This document shows, piece after piece, positions 55,008 through 64,000 of a stretch of DNA of 64,000 nt. Position 1 is the first letter of the stretch. The number at the start of each line of letters is the position of its first letter. Position numbers and translations under genes: made by a program. The stretch comes from an uncultured Erythrobacter sp. (GTDB lineage: Bacteria; Pseudomonadota; Alphaproteobacteria; Sphingomonadales; Sphingomonadaceae). The stretch lies in assembly GCA_947502815.1 (NCBI GenBank), contig CANNBH010000001.1:1302001-1366000 (forward strand), written 5' to 3'. Below the pieces are notes generated by a model. The model saw only the letters and a program-made list of their open reading frames with translations, made no database searches and was not told the DNA's origin.

Positions 55008-57548
55008 ATGATGACAAACACAGCGATCACAGACCCTGCCGACACGCAGCCTGCGACCAAATCCATCAGCACGGCAATGCTGGCGGGTGTGGCGGGCGCT
55101 CTTTTGGTGAGCGCCGGGATCGTGTTCCTGATCACGTCCAATTTTGTGCTGACCGGGGCCTATGCCGCAGGGTTGGCTGTGTTGCTGATCGGCGTGTTTG
55201 TGTTTGACCGGTTGGGCGGGGAGCCTGCTGGGACAGAAGATGCTATCCACGATTGGTCGGTCACAGTCGCTGCGATCGAAGGGGGCGGCTCTGCGCAAGG
55301 GCAAGCCACCGCAATCACTGACCGGGCGAACCGGCTGGTCTGTGCCAATTCCGCGTTTGTCGACGCCTTTGGCGCGAACAGCTCTCCGCCATCGCTGCCT
55401 GTGGAACGCCCGGCGCTGGAAAAGCTGGTAAAGATCACGCGAGAGGCATGGAGGGACGGAGAGGCTGCTCTTGATGTGCTCGAAACTGGAAACGGCAAGA
55501 GTTGGACCGTTTCTGCCAAGCGCGCTGGGCGCGGGGATGATCACTTAATCTGGCGGCTTGAGCGCAGCGCGGCCGAATCGCAGGATGTGCTCAGCGATCT
55601 CGATTTGACCGGGGGATTGGGCATGATGCTCAGTCGTGCCGGGATAGAGGCTGCGGTTACCGGGCCGGACGGCATTATCCGCAGCGTCAGTGCCGGTTTT
55701 GCGGAACGCGCATCGGGCGACGCATCGGCGACGATGGCGGGACAAGATTTTGCCAATGCGCTAAGAGCCGATGAACGCGACCGTATTTTCTTCGCCCGTG
55801 AAGGTCGCGGCGGCACTCCGCAGACCCTGATTGACGTGCCACTGTCAGAGCCATCGCAGGCTGGCATGGCGCCTGGTCCCGATGAAGGCGCTTCGCTCAT
55901 GCTGCTGGTCGACAGCGGCGTTGGCATTGGCGGCGGATGGGATGGCACGTCGCAGGCGGGCGTCGCGCAATTGGAGGCGCTGCTGGCACAATTGCCCTTG
56001 GGCCTCGCAATGACGGACCGCGATGGCCGGTTCTTGTTCGGCAATGATGCGTTTTTGCGCTCAGTGGAGCGAGAGGAACGCGGATTGCCCGCTTTCCCAA
56101 CTGACCTTGTTACCCGCGAAGATAAGGCGGCACTCTCTGACGCTGTGCGCCGCCACGGACGCGGCCCTGCGACCAGCGGTGATATGGCGGTGCGCCTTAC
56201 GTCTCAACCGGATGAACCGGTGTCGATGGGTCTTGCCGGAGTGCGCGGACTGGGAGAGGCGGCGGTGCTGCTATCGCTCACCGATTCGAGTGAGGAAACT
56301 CAGCTTAAACGTCAGGTCGCACAGGCCACCAAAATGCAGGCCGTTGGCCAGCTGGCGGGCGGGGTGGCGCATGATTTTAACAATGTTCTGACCGCGGTCA
56401 TCGGCACCTGCGATCTGATGCTGCTGCGCCACACGCCCGGTGACAGCGACTATGACGACATCCAGCAAATTCGCGCCAATTCCAACCGCGCGGCTTCGCT
56501 TACTCGCCAATTGCTCGCCTTTTCGCGGCAACAGACCTTGCGGCCTGAAATCTTGCAATTGCCCGATGTGGTGAGCGAGGTCGGCCCCCTGATTAAGCGG
56601 CTCTTGGGTGAGAAAATCGGCTATTATGTCCAACATGATCGCAGTTTGGGCGCGGTGCGGGCCGATCCCCAGCAATTGGAACAGGTGATTATGAACCTCG
56701 CGGTGAACGCCCGCGATGCGATCAACACAAATGGCGCACACGGAAAGGTTCAGGCGCAGGGAGCCGCGCCCATTGAAGGGCGCATATCGCTCCTGACGCG
56801 CAGCTTGAAATCCAAAGAAGTGATGAAGCTGGGCTCTGAGATCCTGCCGGCCGATGATTACACTGTCTTGATTGTACAAGATAACGGAGGCGGCATCCCG
56901 GCCGAAGTCTTGCCCAAGTTGTTTGAGCCGTTCTTTACGACGAAAGAGCAAGGGAAGGGCACCGGTCTGGGCCTCTCCACCGTTTATGGCATTGTCAAAC
57001 AATCGGGCGGCTTCATCTTTGCCGACAATGTCACGACCGCAACCGGGCGCGTCACGGGCGCTCGCTTTACAATCTACTTCCCCGTCCATCATGGAGAAGC
57101 GCCGCGCCGCGCCGAGACACCCGATCCGGTTGGTTCGTCAGAATGGTCAAAGGGCGGGCGCATCTTGCTGGTTGAGGATGAGGACATGGTCCGCATCGTC
57201 GCAGAGCGAGCATTGTCCCGCGCTGGGTATCAAATCACAGCCTGTCCGGGCGGCGAAGAAGGGCTGGCCGCGATTGCATCGGGCGAAGAATTTGACCTTG
57301 TCTTAAGCGATGTTGTGATGCCGGGGATGGACGGACCGGCAATGGTCCGCGCGATCCGAGCACAGCGGCCCGATGTCCCGGTGCTGTTCATGTCAGGCTA
57401 TGCCGAAGAGGCCCTGCGATCCGAAATCGACATCCCCAACATGCACTTTATCGCCAAGCCTTTCAGCGTGGCTGCCATCGGGGATAAAGTGGGCGCTGTC
57501 ATGCGCGCAGCCAAGGGCGGTGCGGAGCCTGCCAAGCAGGACGCCTAA
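55008..57548 (+). CDS. cckA: Hybrid sensor histidine kinase CckA
   Basis: 846 residues from ATG 55008; the frame also has a TTG at 54984. Two membrane segments (about 25-75), then PAS-like domains (about 190-260 and 310-425), HisKA with H455 in LAGGVAHDFNNVL, HATPase with NARDAI, DNGGGIP and GTGLGLSTVYGIVKQSGG, and a receiver domain with phospho-acceptor D768 in LVLSDVVMPGMDG. The overall order and the HDFNNVLTAV motif are those of CckA, which through ChpT phosphorylates or dephosphorylates CtrA and sets cell-cycle and motility programs. Upstream of recA as in related genomes. Confidence 0.92.
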   Translation: MMTNTAITDPADTQPATKSISTAMLAGVAGALLVSAGIVFLITSNFVLTGAYAAGLAVLLIGVFVFDRLGGEPAGTEDAIHDWSVTVAAIEGGGSAQGQATAITDRANRLVCANSAFVDAFGANSSPPSLPVERPALEKLVKITREAWRDGEAALDVLETGNGKSWTVSAKRAGRGDDHLIWRLERSAAESQDVLSDLDLTGGLGMMLSRAGIEAAVTGPDGIIRSVSAGFAERASGDASATMAGQDFANALRADERDRIFFAREGRGGTPQTLIDVPLSEPSQAGMAPGPDEGASLMLLVDSGVGIGGGWDGTSQAGVAQLEALLAQLPLGLAMTDRDGRFLFGNDAFLRSVEREERGLPAFPTDLVTREDKAALSDAVRRHGRGPATSGDMAVRLTSQPDEPVSMGLAGVRGLGEAAVLLSLTDSSEETQLKRQVAQATKMQAVGQLAGGVAHDFNNVLTAVIGTCDLMLLRHTPGDSDYDDIQQIRANSNRAASLTRQLLAFSRQQTLRPEILQLPDVVSEVGPLIKRLLGEKIGYYVQHDRSLGAVRADPQQLEQVIMNLAVNARDAINTNGAHGKVQAQGAAPIEGRISLLTRSLKSKEVMKLGSEILPADDYTVLIVQDNGGGIPAEVLPKLFEPFFTTKEQGKGTGLGLSTVYGIVKQSGGFIFADNVTTATGRVTGARFTIYFPVHHGEAPRRAETPDPVGSSEWSKGGRILLVEDEDMVRIVAERALSRAGYQITACPGGEEGLAAIASGEEFDLVLSDVVMPGMDGPAMVRAIRAQRPDVPVLFMSGYAEEALRSEIDIPNMHFIAKPFSVAAIGDKVGAVMRAAKGGAEPAKQDA

Positions 57549-57557
57549 AAAATTTTT

Positions 57558-57572
57558 GTTCCGCTCTTGTTC
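57558..57572 (+). promoter_or_regulatory. LexA (SOS) box of recA
   Basis: GTTC at 57558-57561 and 57569-57572 with 7 bases between, the alphaproteobacterial SOS box. It lies 116 bp upstream of the recA start. The adjoining TGTTC ... GAACA (57568-57582) adds partial dyad symmetry. Confidence 0.88.
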
Positions 57573-57687
57573 TTTTGGAACAAACTGGGTACATGCATTT
57601 CCAACAGGGGGCGGCAATCGGGCTTTCCCAGTCTTTGGGCCGGTTAAAACTCACTAACTGACCTAGGCAAGCAAAGGAGTGCGTGCG

Positions 57688-58752
57688 ATGTCTGCTCAAC
57701 TTAAGCTGGTACAGAAGGAAAAAGGCGTGGATCGTCAAAAGGCACTTGATGCCGCACTCTCTCAAATTGATCGGGCATTCGGCAAAGGTTCAGCGATGAA
57801 GCTGGGCTCAAAAGAAGCGATGGAGATCGAAGCGATCTCGACCGGTTCGCTTGGCCTTGATATTGCTCTTGGCATTGGCGGCCTGCCTAAAGGGCGCGTC
57901 ATTGAAGTCTATGGGCCGGAAAGCTCGGGCAAGACCACTTTGGCGCTGCATGTGATTGCAGAGGCGCAAAAGGCAGGCGGCACGGCTGCATTCATTGATG
58001 CCGAACACGCACTTGATCCTGTCTATGCCAATAAACTGGGTGTGGACATCGATGAACTGATTGTCTCGCAACCCGATACTGGCGAACAAGCGCTTGAGAT
58101 CACAGACACGCTGGTTCGCTCCAATGCAATTGATGTCCTAGTTGTCGATTCGGTTGCTGCACTTGTGCCGCGCGCGGAAATCGAAGGCGAAATGGGCGAT
58201 TCGCATGTTGGACTTCAGGCACGTTTGATGTCGCAATCGCTGCGCAAACTGACCGGTTCGATCAACCGTTCGAAATGCATGGTGATTTTCATCAACCAGC
58301 TGCGGATGAAAATCGGTGTGATGTACGGCAACCCGGAAACAACGACCGGCGGCAACGCGCTTAAATTCTACGCCTCGGTTCGTCTTGATATTCGCCGCAC
58401 CGGTCAGATCAAAGACCGCGACGAAGTGATCGGCAATTCCACCCGCGTAAAAGTGGTGAAGAACAAAGTCGCTCCGCCGTTCAAGCAGGTCGAATTTGAC
58501 ATCATGTACGGTCAAGGAATCTCCAAACGTGGCGAAATCCTCGATCTTGGTGTGAAAGCGGGCATCGTGGAGAAATCAGGCAGCTGGTATTCTTATGACA
58601 GCGTGCGGATCGGTCAGGGACGTGAAAACTCCAAGACATACCTGATGGAAAACCCAGAAGTTTGCGACAAATTGGAAGCCGCCATTCGCGGTAAAACCGA
58701 TGAGGTCGCCGAGGAAATGATGACGGGGCCGGACGCGGACTCTGAAGACTGA
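57688..58752 (+). CDS. recA: Recombinase RecA
   Basis: 354 residues from the ATG at 57688, with AAAGGAG 9 bases upstream; an in-frame ATG at 57679 is too close to the RBS. Walker [13 protein letters not shown], the [20 protein letters not shown] block, loop L1/L2 region including [37 protein letters not shown] and an acidic C-terminus. It performs homologous recombination and activates LexA self-cleavage. Confidence 0.98.
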   Translation: MSAQLKLVQKEKGVDRQKALDAALSQIDRAFGKGSAMKLGSKEAMEIEAISTGSLGLDIALGIGGLPKGRVIEVYGPESSGKTTLALHVIAEAQKAGGTAAFIDAEHALDPVYANKLGVDIDELIVSQPDTGEQALEITDTLVRSNAIDVLVVDSVAALVPRAEIEGEMGDSHVGLQARLMSQSLRKLTGSINRSKCMVIFINQLRMKIGVMYGNPETTTGGNALKFYASVRLDIRRTGQIKDRDEVIGNSTRVKVVKNKVAPPFKQVEFDIMYGQGISKRGEILDLGVKAGIVEKSGSWYSYDSVRIGQGRENSKTYLMENPEVCDKLEAAIRGKTDEVAEEMMTGPDADSED

Positions 58753-58808
58753 TCCTCAAGCGGGCATTGTTGCGGTCGTTATGGACCGCTGGCCCGAACA
58801 ACCGGAAT

Positions 58809-58858
58809 ACCGGCGCGAAATGTGTCTCACCCGAGAGATGCGGTTCGCGCCGGTTTTT
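58809..58858 (+). terminator. Terminator of recA
   Basis: Arms 58809-58819 and 58844-58854 (11 bp) close a 24-base interior that can itself form a short stem, followed by TTTT. It lies about 57 bases after the recA stop. Confidence 0.75.
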
Positions 58859-59001
58859 CGTTGTGGCGGCGCAAAAACCTCATGCCATGACGATGAAGAC
58901 GGGGAAAAGACGGACCGTGTAGCATCCGCGGTGGGTGCAACAGGCAATTTGCCGCACGCTTTGGCTTGTCGAGGCCACGCGCATTGCCTAACTGCAATTT
59001 T

Positions 59002-61662
59002 ATGACTTCGACCAATGACATTCGCCGATCGTTCCTCGATTTCTTCGCAGGTAAAGATCATGCCGCCGTTCAAAGCGCTCCGCTGGTTCCGTACAACGAT
59101 CCAACGCTTATGTTCGTCAATGCGGGCATGGTGCCGTTCAAGAATGTCTTTACTGGTCTCGAAACTCCGCCAGCCCCGCGCGCCACATCCTCGCAAAAAT
59201 GCGTTCGCGCAGGCGGCAAGCACAATGACCTCGACAATGTCGGATACACTGCCCGGCACCACACATTCTTTGAAATGCTCGGCAATTTCTCGTTCGGTGA
59301 CTATTTCAAAGAACAAGCGATTGAGAACGCTTGGACCTTGCTCACCCGCGAATGGGGCCTGCCGGCTGAAAAACTCTTGGTCACGGTCTATCACACCGAT
59401 GACGAAGCATTTGACCTTTGGCGCAAGATTGCTGGCCTACCCGAAGACCGCATCATCCGGATCGCAACCAACGACAATTTCTGGTCGATGGGTGAGACTG
59501 GCCCGTGTGGACCATGCTCCGAAATTTTCTTTGATCACGGCGAACGCATTCCCGGTGGCCCTCCTGGCAGTCCGGACGAAGACGGCGATCGCTTTATCGA
59601 GATCTGGAATCTCGTTTTCATGCAATTTGACCAAGGCGCCGATGGCACACGCCGTGATCTACCACGGCCATCGATCGATACTGGCATGGGGTTGGAACGT
59701 ATCGCCGCTGTCATGCAAGGGGTTCATGACAATTACGACACCGATACTTTCAAAGCGCTGATCGCGGCATCAGAAAACCTCACGAACGTTGCGGCGAATG
59801 GCGACAGCGTTGGATCGCACCGGATTATCGCCGATCACCTGCGGTCAACCTCATTCCTGATGGCAGATGGTGTTTTGCCTTCCAATGAAGGGCGCGGCTA
59901 TGTCCTCCGCCGGATCATGCGCCGTGCGATGCGTCATGCGCATTTGTTGGGCGCGGGTGAGCCTTTGATGCACCGCCTTGTTCCGTCGCTTGTAACCGAA
60001 ATGGGCCAAGCTTACCCTGAGCTGGTGCGCGGTCAGGCGTTGATTGAAGAAGTGCTGCTGCGTGAGGAAACCCAATTCCGCAAAACGTTGGATAAGGGGC
60101 TCAAGCTGCTCGACGAAGCGACCGGTACTATGGCCAGCGGCGGAGAATTGGACGGCGAAACGGCGTTTAAACTCTACGACACATTCGGCTTCCCATATGA
60201 CCTCACCGAAGACGCTCTGCGCGCGCGCGGAATCAGCGTCGATCGCAGCGGGTTCGACGGTGCGATGGATCGGCAAAAGGCCGCCGCTCGTGCTGCGTGG
60301 AAAGGGTCAGGCGAGGCCGCGTCAGGCGAAGTTTGGTTCGACATCGCCGAACGCGAAGGAGCAAGTGAATTCACAGGGTATGCCGCAATATCAGGCGAGG
60401 GCACGGTTGTCGCCATCGTCAAGGACGGAGCTGAGGCCGCATCGGCTGAGGCTGGCGATGATGTGGTTATCTTGACCAATCAGACGCCGTTTTACGGTGA
60501 AAGCGGCGGGCAAACCGGCGACACTGGGACGATCAGCGCGCCCGCTGGCCTAACCGCACAGGTCACCGACACCAGCAAGCCGCTTGGCCGGCTGCACGCT
60601 CACCACACTACAATCAATGCTGGCAAAGTGACGGTTGGCGACAATGTTCAGCTTGACGTTGATACAGAGCGTCGGACGCAAATCCGGGCGAACCATTCGG
60701 CAACCCACCTTGTCCACGCGGCACTTCGCAATCAGCTGGGCAACCACGTTACCCAAAAAGGCTCAATGGTTGCGCAAGATCGTCTGCGCTTCGATTTTTC
60801 GCATCCCAAGGCGTTGAGCGCTGAGGACGTTACCGCGATTGAGGCGCAGGTGAATGCAGAAATCCTGGCCAATGAACCAGTGGCGACACGATTGATGAGC
60901 CCTGATGATGCCGTTGAAGCGGGCGCGTTGGCGTTATTTGGCGAGAAGTACGGCGACGAAGTGCGTGTGCTTTCGATGGGCCGATCTGGCGATGATGGCT
61001 TGAGCTATTCCGTTGAATTGTGTGGCGGAACGCACGTGAGTGCGACCGGAGATATTGGGCTTTTCCGTATTATCACCGAAAGTGCAGTTTCGTCTGGCGT
61101 GCGGCGAATTGAGGCTTTGACCGGCGACGCGGCGCGCAATTGGTTGGTGGCGCGTGAGGACGCGTTGAAGGCCGCCGCCGCGGCAATCCGCGCGACGCCT
61201 GAAGAGGTTCCGGCTCGGATCACTGCGCTTCTTGATGAACGCAAGCGGTTGGAGAAAGAGCTTTCTGAAGCGAAGAAGGCGCTTGCGTTGGGCGGCGGCG
61301 CTGCAACAGCTGGCGGTGGAGCACCCGCGGACGAGGAGATCGGAGGCGTGGTTTTCAGTGGTCAGGTACTCGAAGGACTGAGTCCCAAAGAGCTGCGTCC
61401 ACTGCTGGATGAAACAAAGGCCCGGATTGGTTCCGGTGTGGCGGCAATCGTCGCCGTCAATGACGGGAAGGCGAGTATTGCCGCCGCTGTTACAGGTGAT
61501 CTGACAGACCGTTTTAGCGCGGTTGATCTGGTTCGCGCCGGTGTTGAGGCTCTGGGCGGGAAGGGCGGCGGTGGCCGACCCGATATGGCCCAAGGCGGTG
61601 GCCCTGACGGTGCAAAAGGGCCAGATGCTATTGCCGCTATCAAGCAGGTTCTGGCCGGTTAA
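59002..61662 (+). CDS. alaS: Alanyl-tRNA synthetase
   Basis: 886 residues from the ATG at 59002. Class II core with [49 protein letters not shown], then editing-domain zinc/catalytic motifs [16 protein letters not shown] and [15 protein letters not shown], and a C-terminal oligomerisation domain ending with [15 protein letters not shown]. It charges tRNA-Ala and edits Ser and Gly. RBS is weak. Stop codon overlaps that of the convergent antiporter by 4 bases. Confidence 0.97.
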   Translation: MTSTNDIRRSFLDFFAGKDHAAVQSAPLVPYNDPTLMFVNAGMVPFKNVFTGLETPPAPRATSSQKCVRAGGKHNDLDNVGYTARHHTFFEMLGNFSFGDYFKEQAIENAWTLLTREWGLPAEKLLVTVYHTDDEAFDLWRKIAGLPEDRIIRIATNDNFWSMGETGPCGPCSEIFFDHGERIPGGPPGSPDEDGDRFIEIWNLVFMQFDQGADGTRRDLPRPSIDTGMGLERIAAVMQGVHDNYDTDTFKALIAASENLTNVAANGDSVGSHRIIADHLRSTSFLMADGVLPSNEGRGYVLRRIMRRAMRHAHLLGAGEPLMHRLVPSLVTEMGQAYPELVRGQALIEEVLLREETQFRKTLDKGLKLLDEATGTMASGGELDGETAFKLYDTFGFPYDLTEDALRARGISVDRSGFDGAMDRQKAAARAAWKGSGEAASGEVWFDIAEREGASEFTGYAAISGEGTVVAIVKDGAEAASAEAGDDVVILTNQTPFYGESGGQTGDTGTISAPAGLTAQVTDTSKPLGRLHAHHTTINAGKVTVGDNVQLDVDTERRTQIRANHSATHLVHAALRNQLGNHVTQKGSMVAQDRLRFDFSHPKALSAEDVTAIEAQVNAEILANEPVATRLMSPDDAVEAGALALFGEKYGDEVRVLSMGRSGDDGLSYSVELCGGTHVSATGDIGLFRIITESAVSSGVRRIEALTGDAARNWLVAREDALKAAAAAIRATPEEVPARITALLDERKRLEKELSEAKKALALGGGAATAGGGAPADEEIGGVVFSGQVLEGLSPKELRPLLDETKARIGSGVAAIVAVNDGKASIAAAVTGDLTDRFSAVDLVRAGVEALGGKGGGGRPDMAQGGGPDGAKGPDAIAAIKQVLAG

Positions 61663-63443
61663 GTCACTTGCTTCGGAGGAGCGCTGTCGGCGACGGAAGT
61701 CCGCAATTGCGGCTTTTGGGTCAGACCGCCATCGACTTCTAGGCGTTCGCGGTATTCGTCGCGCTTTGCATGGATCGATGCGATAACAGGACCCATTGCG
61801 ACCCCGATATCGACCAGCACCGCCTCGGACAATTGCAGCGAACTTTCCAAGTTTTCGGGCACCGAATGGCTCGCGCCTGCACGGTAAAGAGAGGCAGCGT
61901 GGTCGGTATCGCGGGCACGCGCCACAATCAGCAGATCTGGATGTTCTCGGCGCAGCTTGCTCACTAGGCGCTGTGCCAAAACGGGTTCGTCCATCGAAAG
62001 GACCAGGGCTGGCGCCTTTTCGATATCTAAGCGTGATAGCGCGTCGCCGCGCGCAGCATCGCCAAATGAGGCCCTGTACCCGTCCCGTTTGGCCCGGTCG
62101 ATGGTGTCGGGATCCGAATCCAGAATGACGTAGGGCTGATTATGCGTGACGAGCATATCCGCGATCAATCGTCCAACACGGCCCCCGCCAATGATAATGG
62201 TGCGCGCGTCGTGTTCGTCTTCTTCAGGCAATTCAGGCACAGCCTCGACTCTGCGCGCGATGACGCGTCCCAATTTGGCCAGCACGGGCGTGATGGTGAG
62301 GCCAATGGCGGTCACGATTTGCCAGAATTGCGCCGTTTCTGTGTCGATCACCAACGCACTTGTCGCGGCGGCCAGCACAATCAATGTCGTCTCGCTGGGG
62401 CTGGCCATGAGCACGCCAGTCTCTGTCGCCGTGCTACGCCGCGCGCCCATCATCTTGAGCAAGCAGCCGGTTACGATTGCCTTGAACACCAGGACGCCAA
62501 TAACGGCAGCAAAAATCTCACCCAGATTGCGCCAGATTTCCATCACGTCGATGCTCATGCCGATTGTGATGAGGAACACGCCAAGCGCGAGGCCCTTAAA
62601 CGGTTGCATGATCGATTCTACTTCGCCGTGATACTCAGTCTCTGCGATAAGCAGGCCCGCGATCAACGCCCCCACAATCGGCGAAAGCCCGGTCGCAGCG
62701 GTGGCAAGGCTGGCGCCGATGACGACAAGCAGGGAGGCCGCAAGGAACAGCTCAGGGCTTTTGGTTCGCGCCGCTTGGCTAAACAGACGGGGCAGAGCGA
62801 AACGGCCAATGACAAGCAGCGCGAGGATCACCAACCCGCCTTGGATCAAGGTCGAAGTCAATTCTCCGACCCCATCCGCAGAAGCGGTCGGCGCAAGCGC
62901 GCCAAGGATGAAGATGATCGGGACAATCATAATGTCCTCGAACAGCAGCATCGACAACGCCGCGCGGCCGACGGGGGATTTGGTCCCGGATATCGGGAGC
63001 ACAATGGCAGTGGAAGAAAAGGCGAGGGCAAAGCCAAGCGCGAGCGCCGCGGTTGTGCTCATTCCGCTGTAATATCCAAAGAATGCTGCTGAGACGCTGC
63101 CAATGATTAGCAGTTCAAGGCTGCCCAATCCGAACACCAATTTACGCAACTGCCAGAGGCGATTGAATGACAGTTCCAACCCAATGGCGAACAGCAGCAG
63201 GATGATCCCAAAGTCCGCGAATGGCGTTAATCGGTCAGGATCAGAGATGGTCACATGGCTTAGCCAAGGGACCTGTTCCACTAACGTGCCCAGACCGTAG
63301 GGGCCAACGAGAATACCGATAAGAATGAACCCAATAATGGGTGTGATCCGGAACCGGGCGAAGACCGGTATCACAATCCCTGCAGCCCCAAGGATCACCA
63401 GGGCATCGGACATTACCGGGGAAAGGGTGAGTTCGCCTGCCAT
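61659..63443 (-). CDS. CPA2 monovalent cation:proton antiporter with RCK domain
   Basis: 594 residues. Twelve or so hydrophobic segments (about 10-390) of the Na/H exchanger family, including [23 protein letters not shown] and [13 protein letters not shown] cytosolic TrkA-N (RCK) domain follows at about 410-530: [30 protein letters not shown]. It resembles KefB/KefC, which export K+ in exchange for H+, but gating by glutathione is not shown. No ancillary kefG/kefF gene nearby. Shares its stop region with alaS. Confidence 0.9.
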   Translation of the reverse strand: MAGELTLSPVMSDALVILGAAGIVIPVFARFRITPIIGFILIGILVGPYGLGTLVEQVPWLSHVTISDPDRLTPFADFGIILLLFAIGLELSFNRLWQLRKLVFGLGSLELLIIGSVSAAFFGYYSGMSTTAALALGFALAFSSTAIVLPISGTKSPVGRAALSMLLFEDIMIVPIIFILGALAPTASADGVGELTSTLIQGGLVILALLVIGRFALPRLFSQAARTKSPELFLAASLLVVIGASLATAATGLSPIVGALIAGLLIAETEYHGEVESIMQPFKGLALGVFLITIGMSIDVMEIWRNLGEIFAAVIGVLVFKAIVTGCLLKMMGARRSTATETGVLMASPSETTLIVLAAATSALVIDTETAQFWQIVTAIGLTITPVLAKLGRVIARRVEAVPELPEEDEHDARTIIIGGGRVGRLIADMLVTHNQPYVILDSDPDTIDRAKRDGYRASFGDAARGDALSRLDIEKAPALVLSMDEPVLAQRLVSKLRREHPDLLIVARARDTDHAASLYRAGASHSVPENLESSLQLSEAVLVDIGVAMGPVIASIHAKRDEYRERLEVDGGLTQKPQLRTSVADSAPPKQVT

Positions 63444-63487
63444 GTGCTCAGATTAGCGTCCCTGTGGGGCTGTGTCACTCATTGCTG

Positions 63488-63529
63488 CAAGAAACACAAA
63501 GGGCGATCATTCGATTGAATGATCGCCCT
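63488..63529 (-). terminator. Terminator of icd
   Basis: Perfect 13-bp stem (63500-63512 with 63517-63529) around a GATT loop; on the minus strand it is followed by TTTGTGTTTCTTG. It lies about 70 bp downstream of the icd stop. Confidence 0.85.
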
Positions 63530-63598
63530 GAAGCCGTCTCTATCAATCGCGCACTAGGCACTTAGAGACGTGTAGGAAAGTGAATAACCTTGAGGGAC

Positions 63599-64000
63599 TT
63601 ACGCCCAGTTCTTCATCTCAGTTTCGAGGTTCTGAACGATCGCTTCGAAGAACTGCTCTGTTGTCAGCCAGTTCTGGCTTGGGCCAATAAGCAGCGCCAG
63701 ATCCTTTGTCATCTGACCGTTTTCAACCGTCTTAATGCAAACCCGTTCGAGTGTTTCAGCGAATTTGACAACATCTGGGGTCTCATCGAACTTGCCGCGA
63801 TACATCAATCCGCGCGTCCACGCGAAGATCGAAGCAATCGGGTTGGTCGAGGTCGCTTTGCCTTGCTCGTGCTGGCGGAAGTGACGGGTAACGGTACCGT
63901 GTGCTGCTTCGGCTTCGATGGTTTTACCATCTGGCGTCATCAGAACCGACGTCATCAAACCGAGCGAGCCGAAGCCCTGAGCGACCGTATCCGACTGAAC
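63599..64000 (-). CDS. icd: NADP-dependent isocitrate dehydrogenase, C-terminal part (5' end outside window)
   Basis: The frame stays open to the right edge (codons upstream of the apparent ATG at 63958 read [12 protein letters not shown]). Matches to Icd: [52 protein letters not shown], then [27 protein letters not shown]. Oxidises isocitrate to 2-oxoglutarate with NADP. The eukaryote-like AHGTVTRH type is normal for alphaproteobacteria. An ATG at 63958 is internal and not the start. Confidence 0.95.
   Translation of the reverse strand, partial: VQSDTVAQGFGSLGLMTSVLMTPDGKTIEAEAAHGTVTRHFRQHEQGKATSTNPIASIFAWTRGLMYRGKFDETPDVVKFAETLERVCIKTVENGQMTKDLALLIGPSQNWLTTEQFFEAIVQNLETEMKNWA

Noticed and set aside
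54237..55544. 435-residue minus-strand open frame
   Set aside because: Antisense to the DUF2062 and cckA genes; basic and His/Gln-rich composition typical of shadows.
62142..63092. 316-residue plus-strand open frame
   Set aside because: Antisense to the CPA2 antiporter gene with no RBS.

Overview
The window reads as chromosomal DNA of a high-GC alphaproteobacterium, most likely a sphingomonad of the Erythrobacter/Altererythrobacter type. Gene content and order support this: mdh-sucD-sucA-odhB-lpdA on one strand, and a slt / dapA / smpB / cckA / recA / alaS / icd run. CckA is a hallmark of alphaproteobacterial cell-cycle control. Both recA and uvrA carry the alphaproteobacterial form of the SOS box (GTTC-N7-GTTC or its complement). 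The taxonomic call is inference; no rRNA gene is present.

Layout. 1-1.1 kb: a protein open across the left edge with a nitrilase-superfamily-like C-terminus, directly upstream of rplQ. 1.2-4.3 kb: rplQ with its terminator, then three secreted or envelope proteins, two of them paralogues. 4.3-8.1 kb (minus): TRIC-family membrane protein, PepSY protein, amidase, SEDS-like membrane protein. 8.1-17.1 kb (minus): TCA-cycle block mdh, a periplasmic protein, sucD, sucA, odhB, a methyltransferase, lpdA; sucC is absent. 17.4-21.7 kb: GGDEF-EAL protein, a small conserved protein, SleB-type cell wall hydrolase. 21.8-25.9 kb: BtuFCD-like ABC importer and a sulfotransferase-like protein. 25.9-27.4 kb: lower-GC set of three small genes, two of them lipoproteins. 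27.6-30.6 kb: uvrA under a LexA site. 30.7-31.5 kb: second low-GC island with an ImmA/IrrE-like protein whose first zinc histidine is replaced by lysine, plus a small upstream gene. 31.5-32.9 kb: almost no genes, filled by inverted repeats and a dense array of GC-rich hairpins. 32.9-36.6 kb: HTH protein, RlpA-like protein, a gene-free kilobase, argG. 36.8-41.3 kb: acyltransferase, two CFA-synthase paralogues, a DUF1801 protein. 41.3-46.2 kb (minus): compact seven-gene operon with a molybdenum-cofactor theme. 46.2-50.5 kb (minus): rlmN, an IalB-like protein, greB, slt. 50.6-64 kb: dapA, S9 peptidase, smpB, DUF2062 protein, cckA, recA, alaS, CPA2 antiporter, and the 3' end of icd.

How the genes work together. 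The TCA block supplies the alpha and E1/E2/E3 parts of succinyl-CoA synthetase and 2-oxoglutarate dehydrogenase plus malate dehydrogenase, with isocitrate dehydrogenase at the right edge. uvrA and recA form a visible part of the SOS regulon. The 41-46 kb operon couples a periplasmic YedY-like molybdoenzyme to a b-type cytochrome, a pteridine-reductase-like SDR and a MOSC protein.

The most unusual material is at 30.7-32.9 kb. There, a mosaic repeat family keeps its stem-loops through a compensatory base-pair change, and one copy also supplies the Shine-Dalgarno sequence of the next gene.
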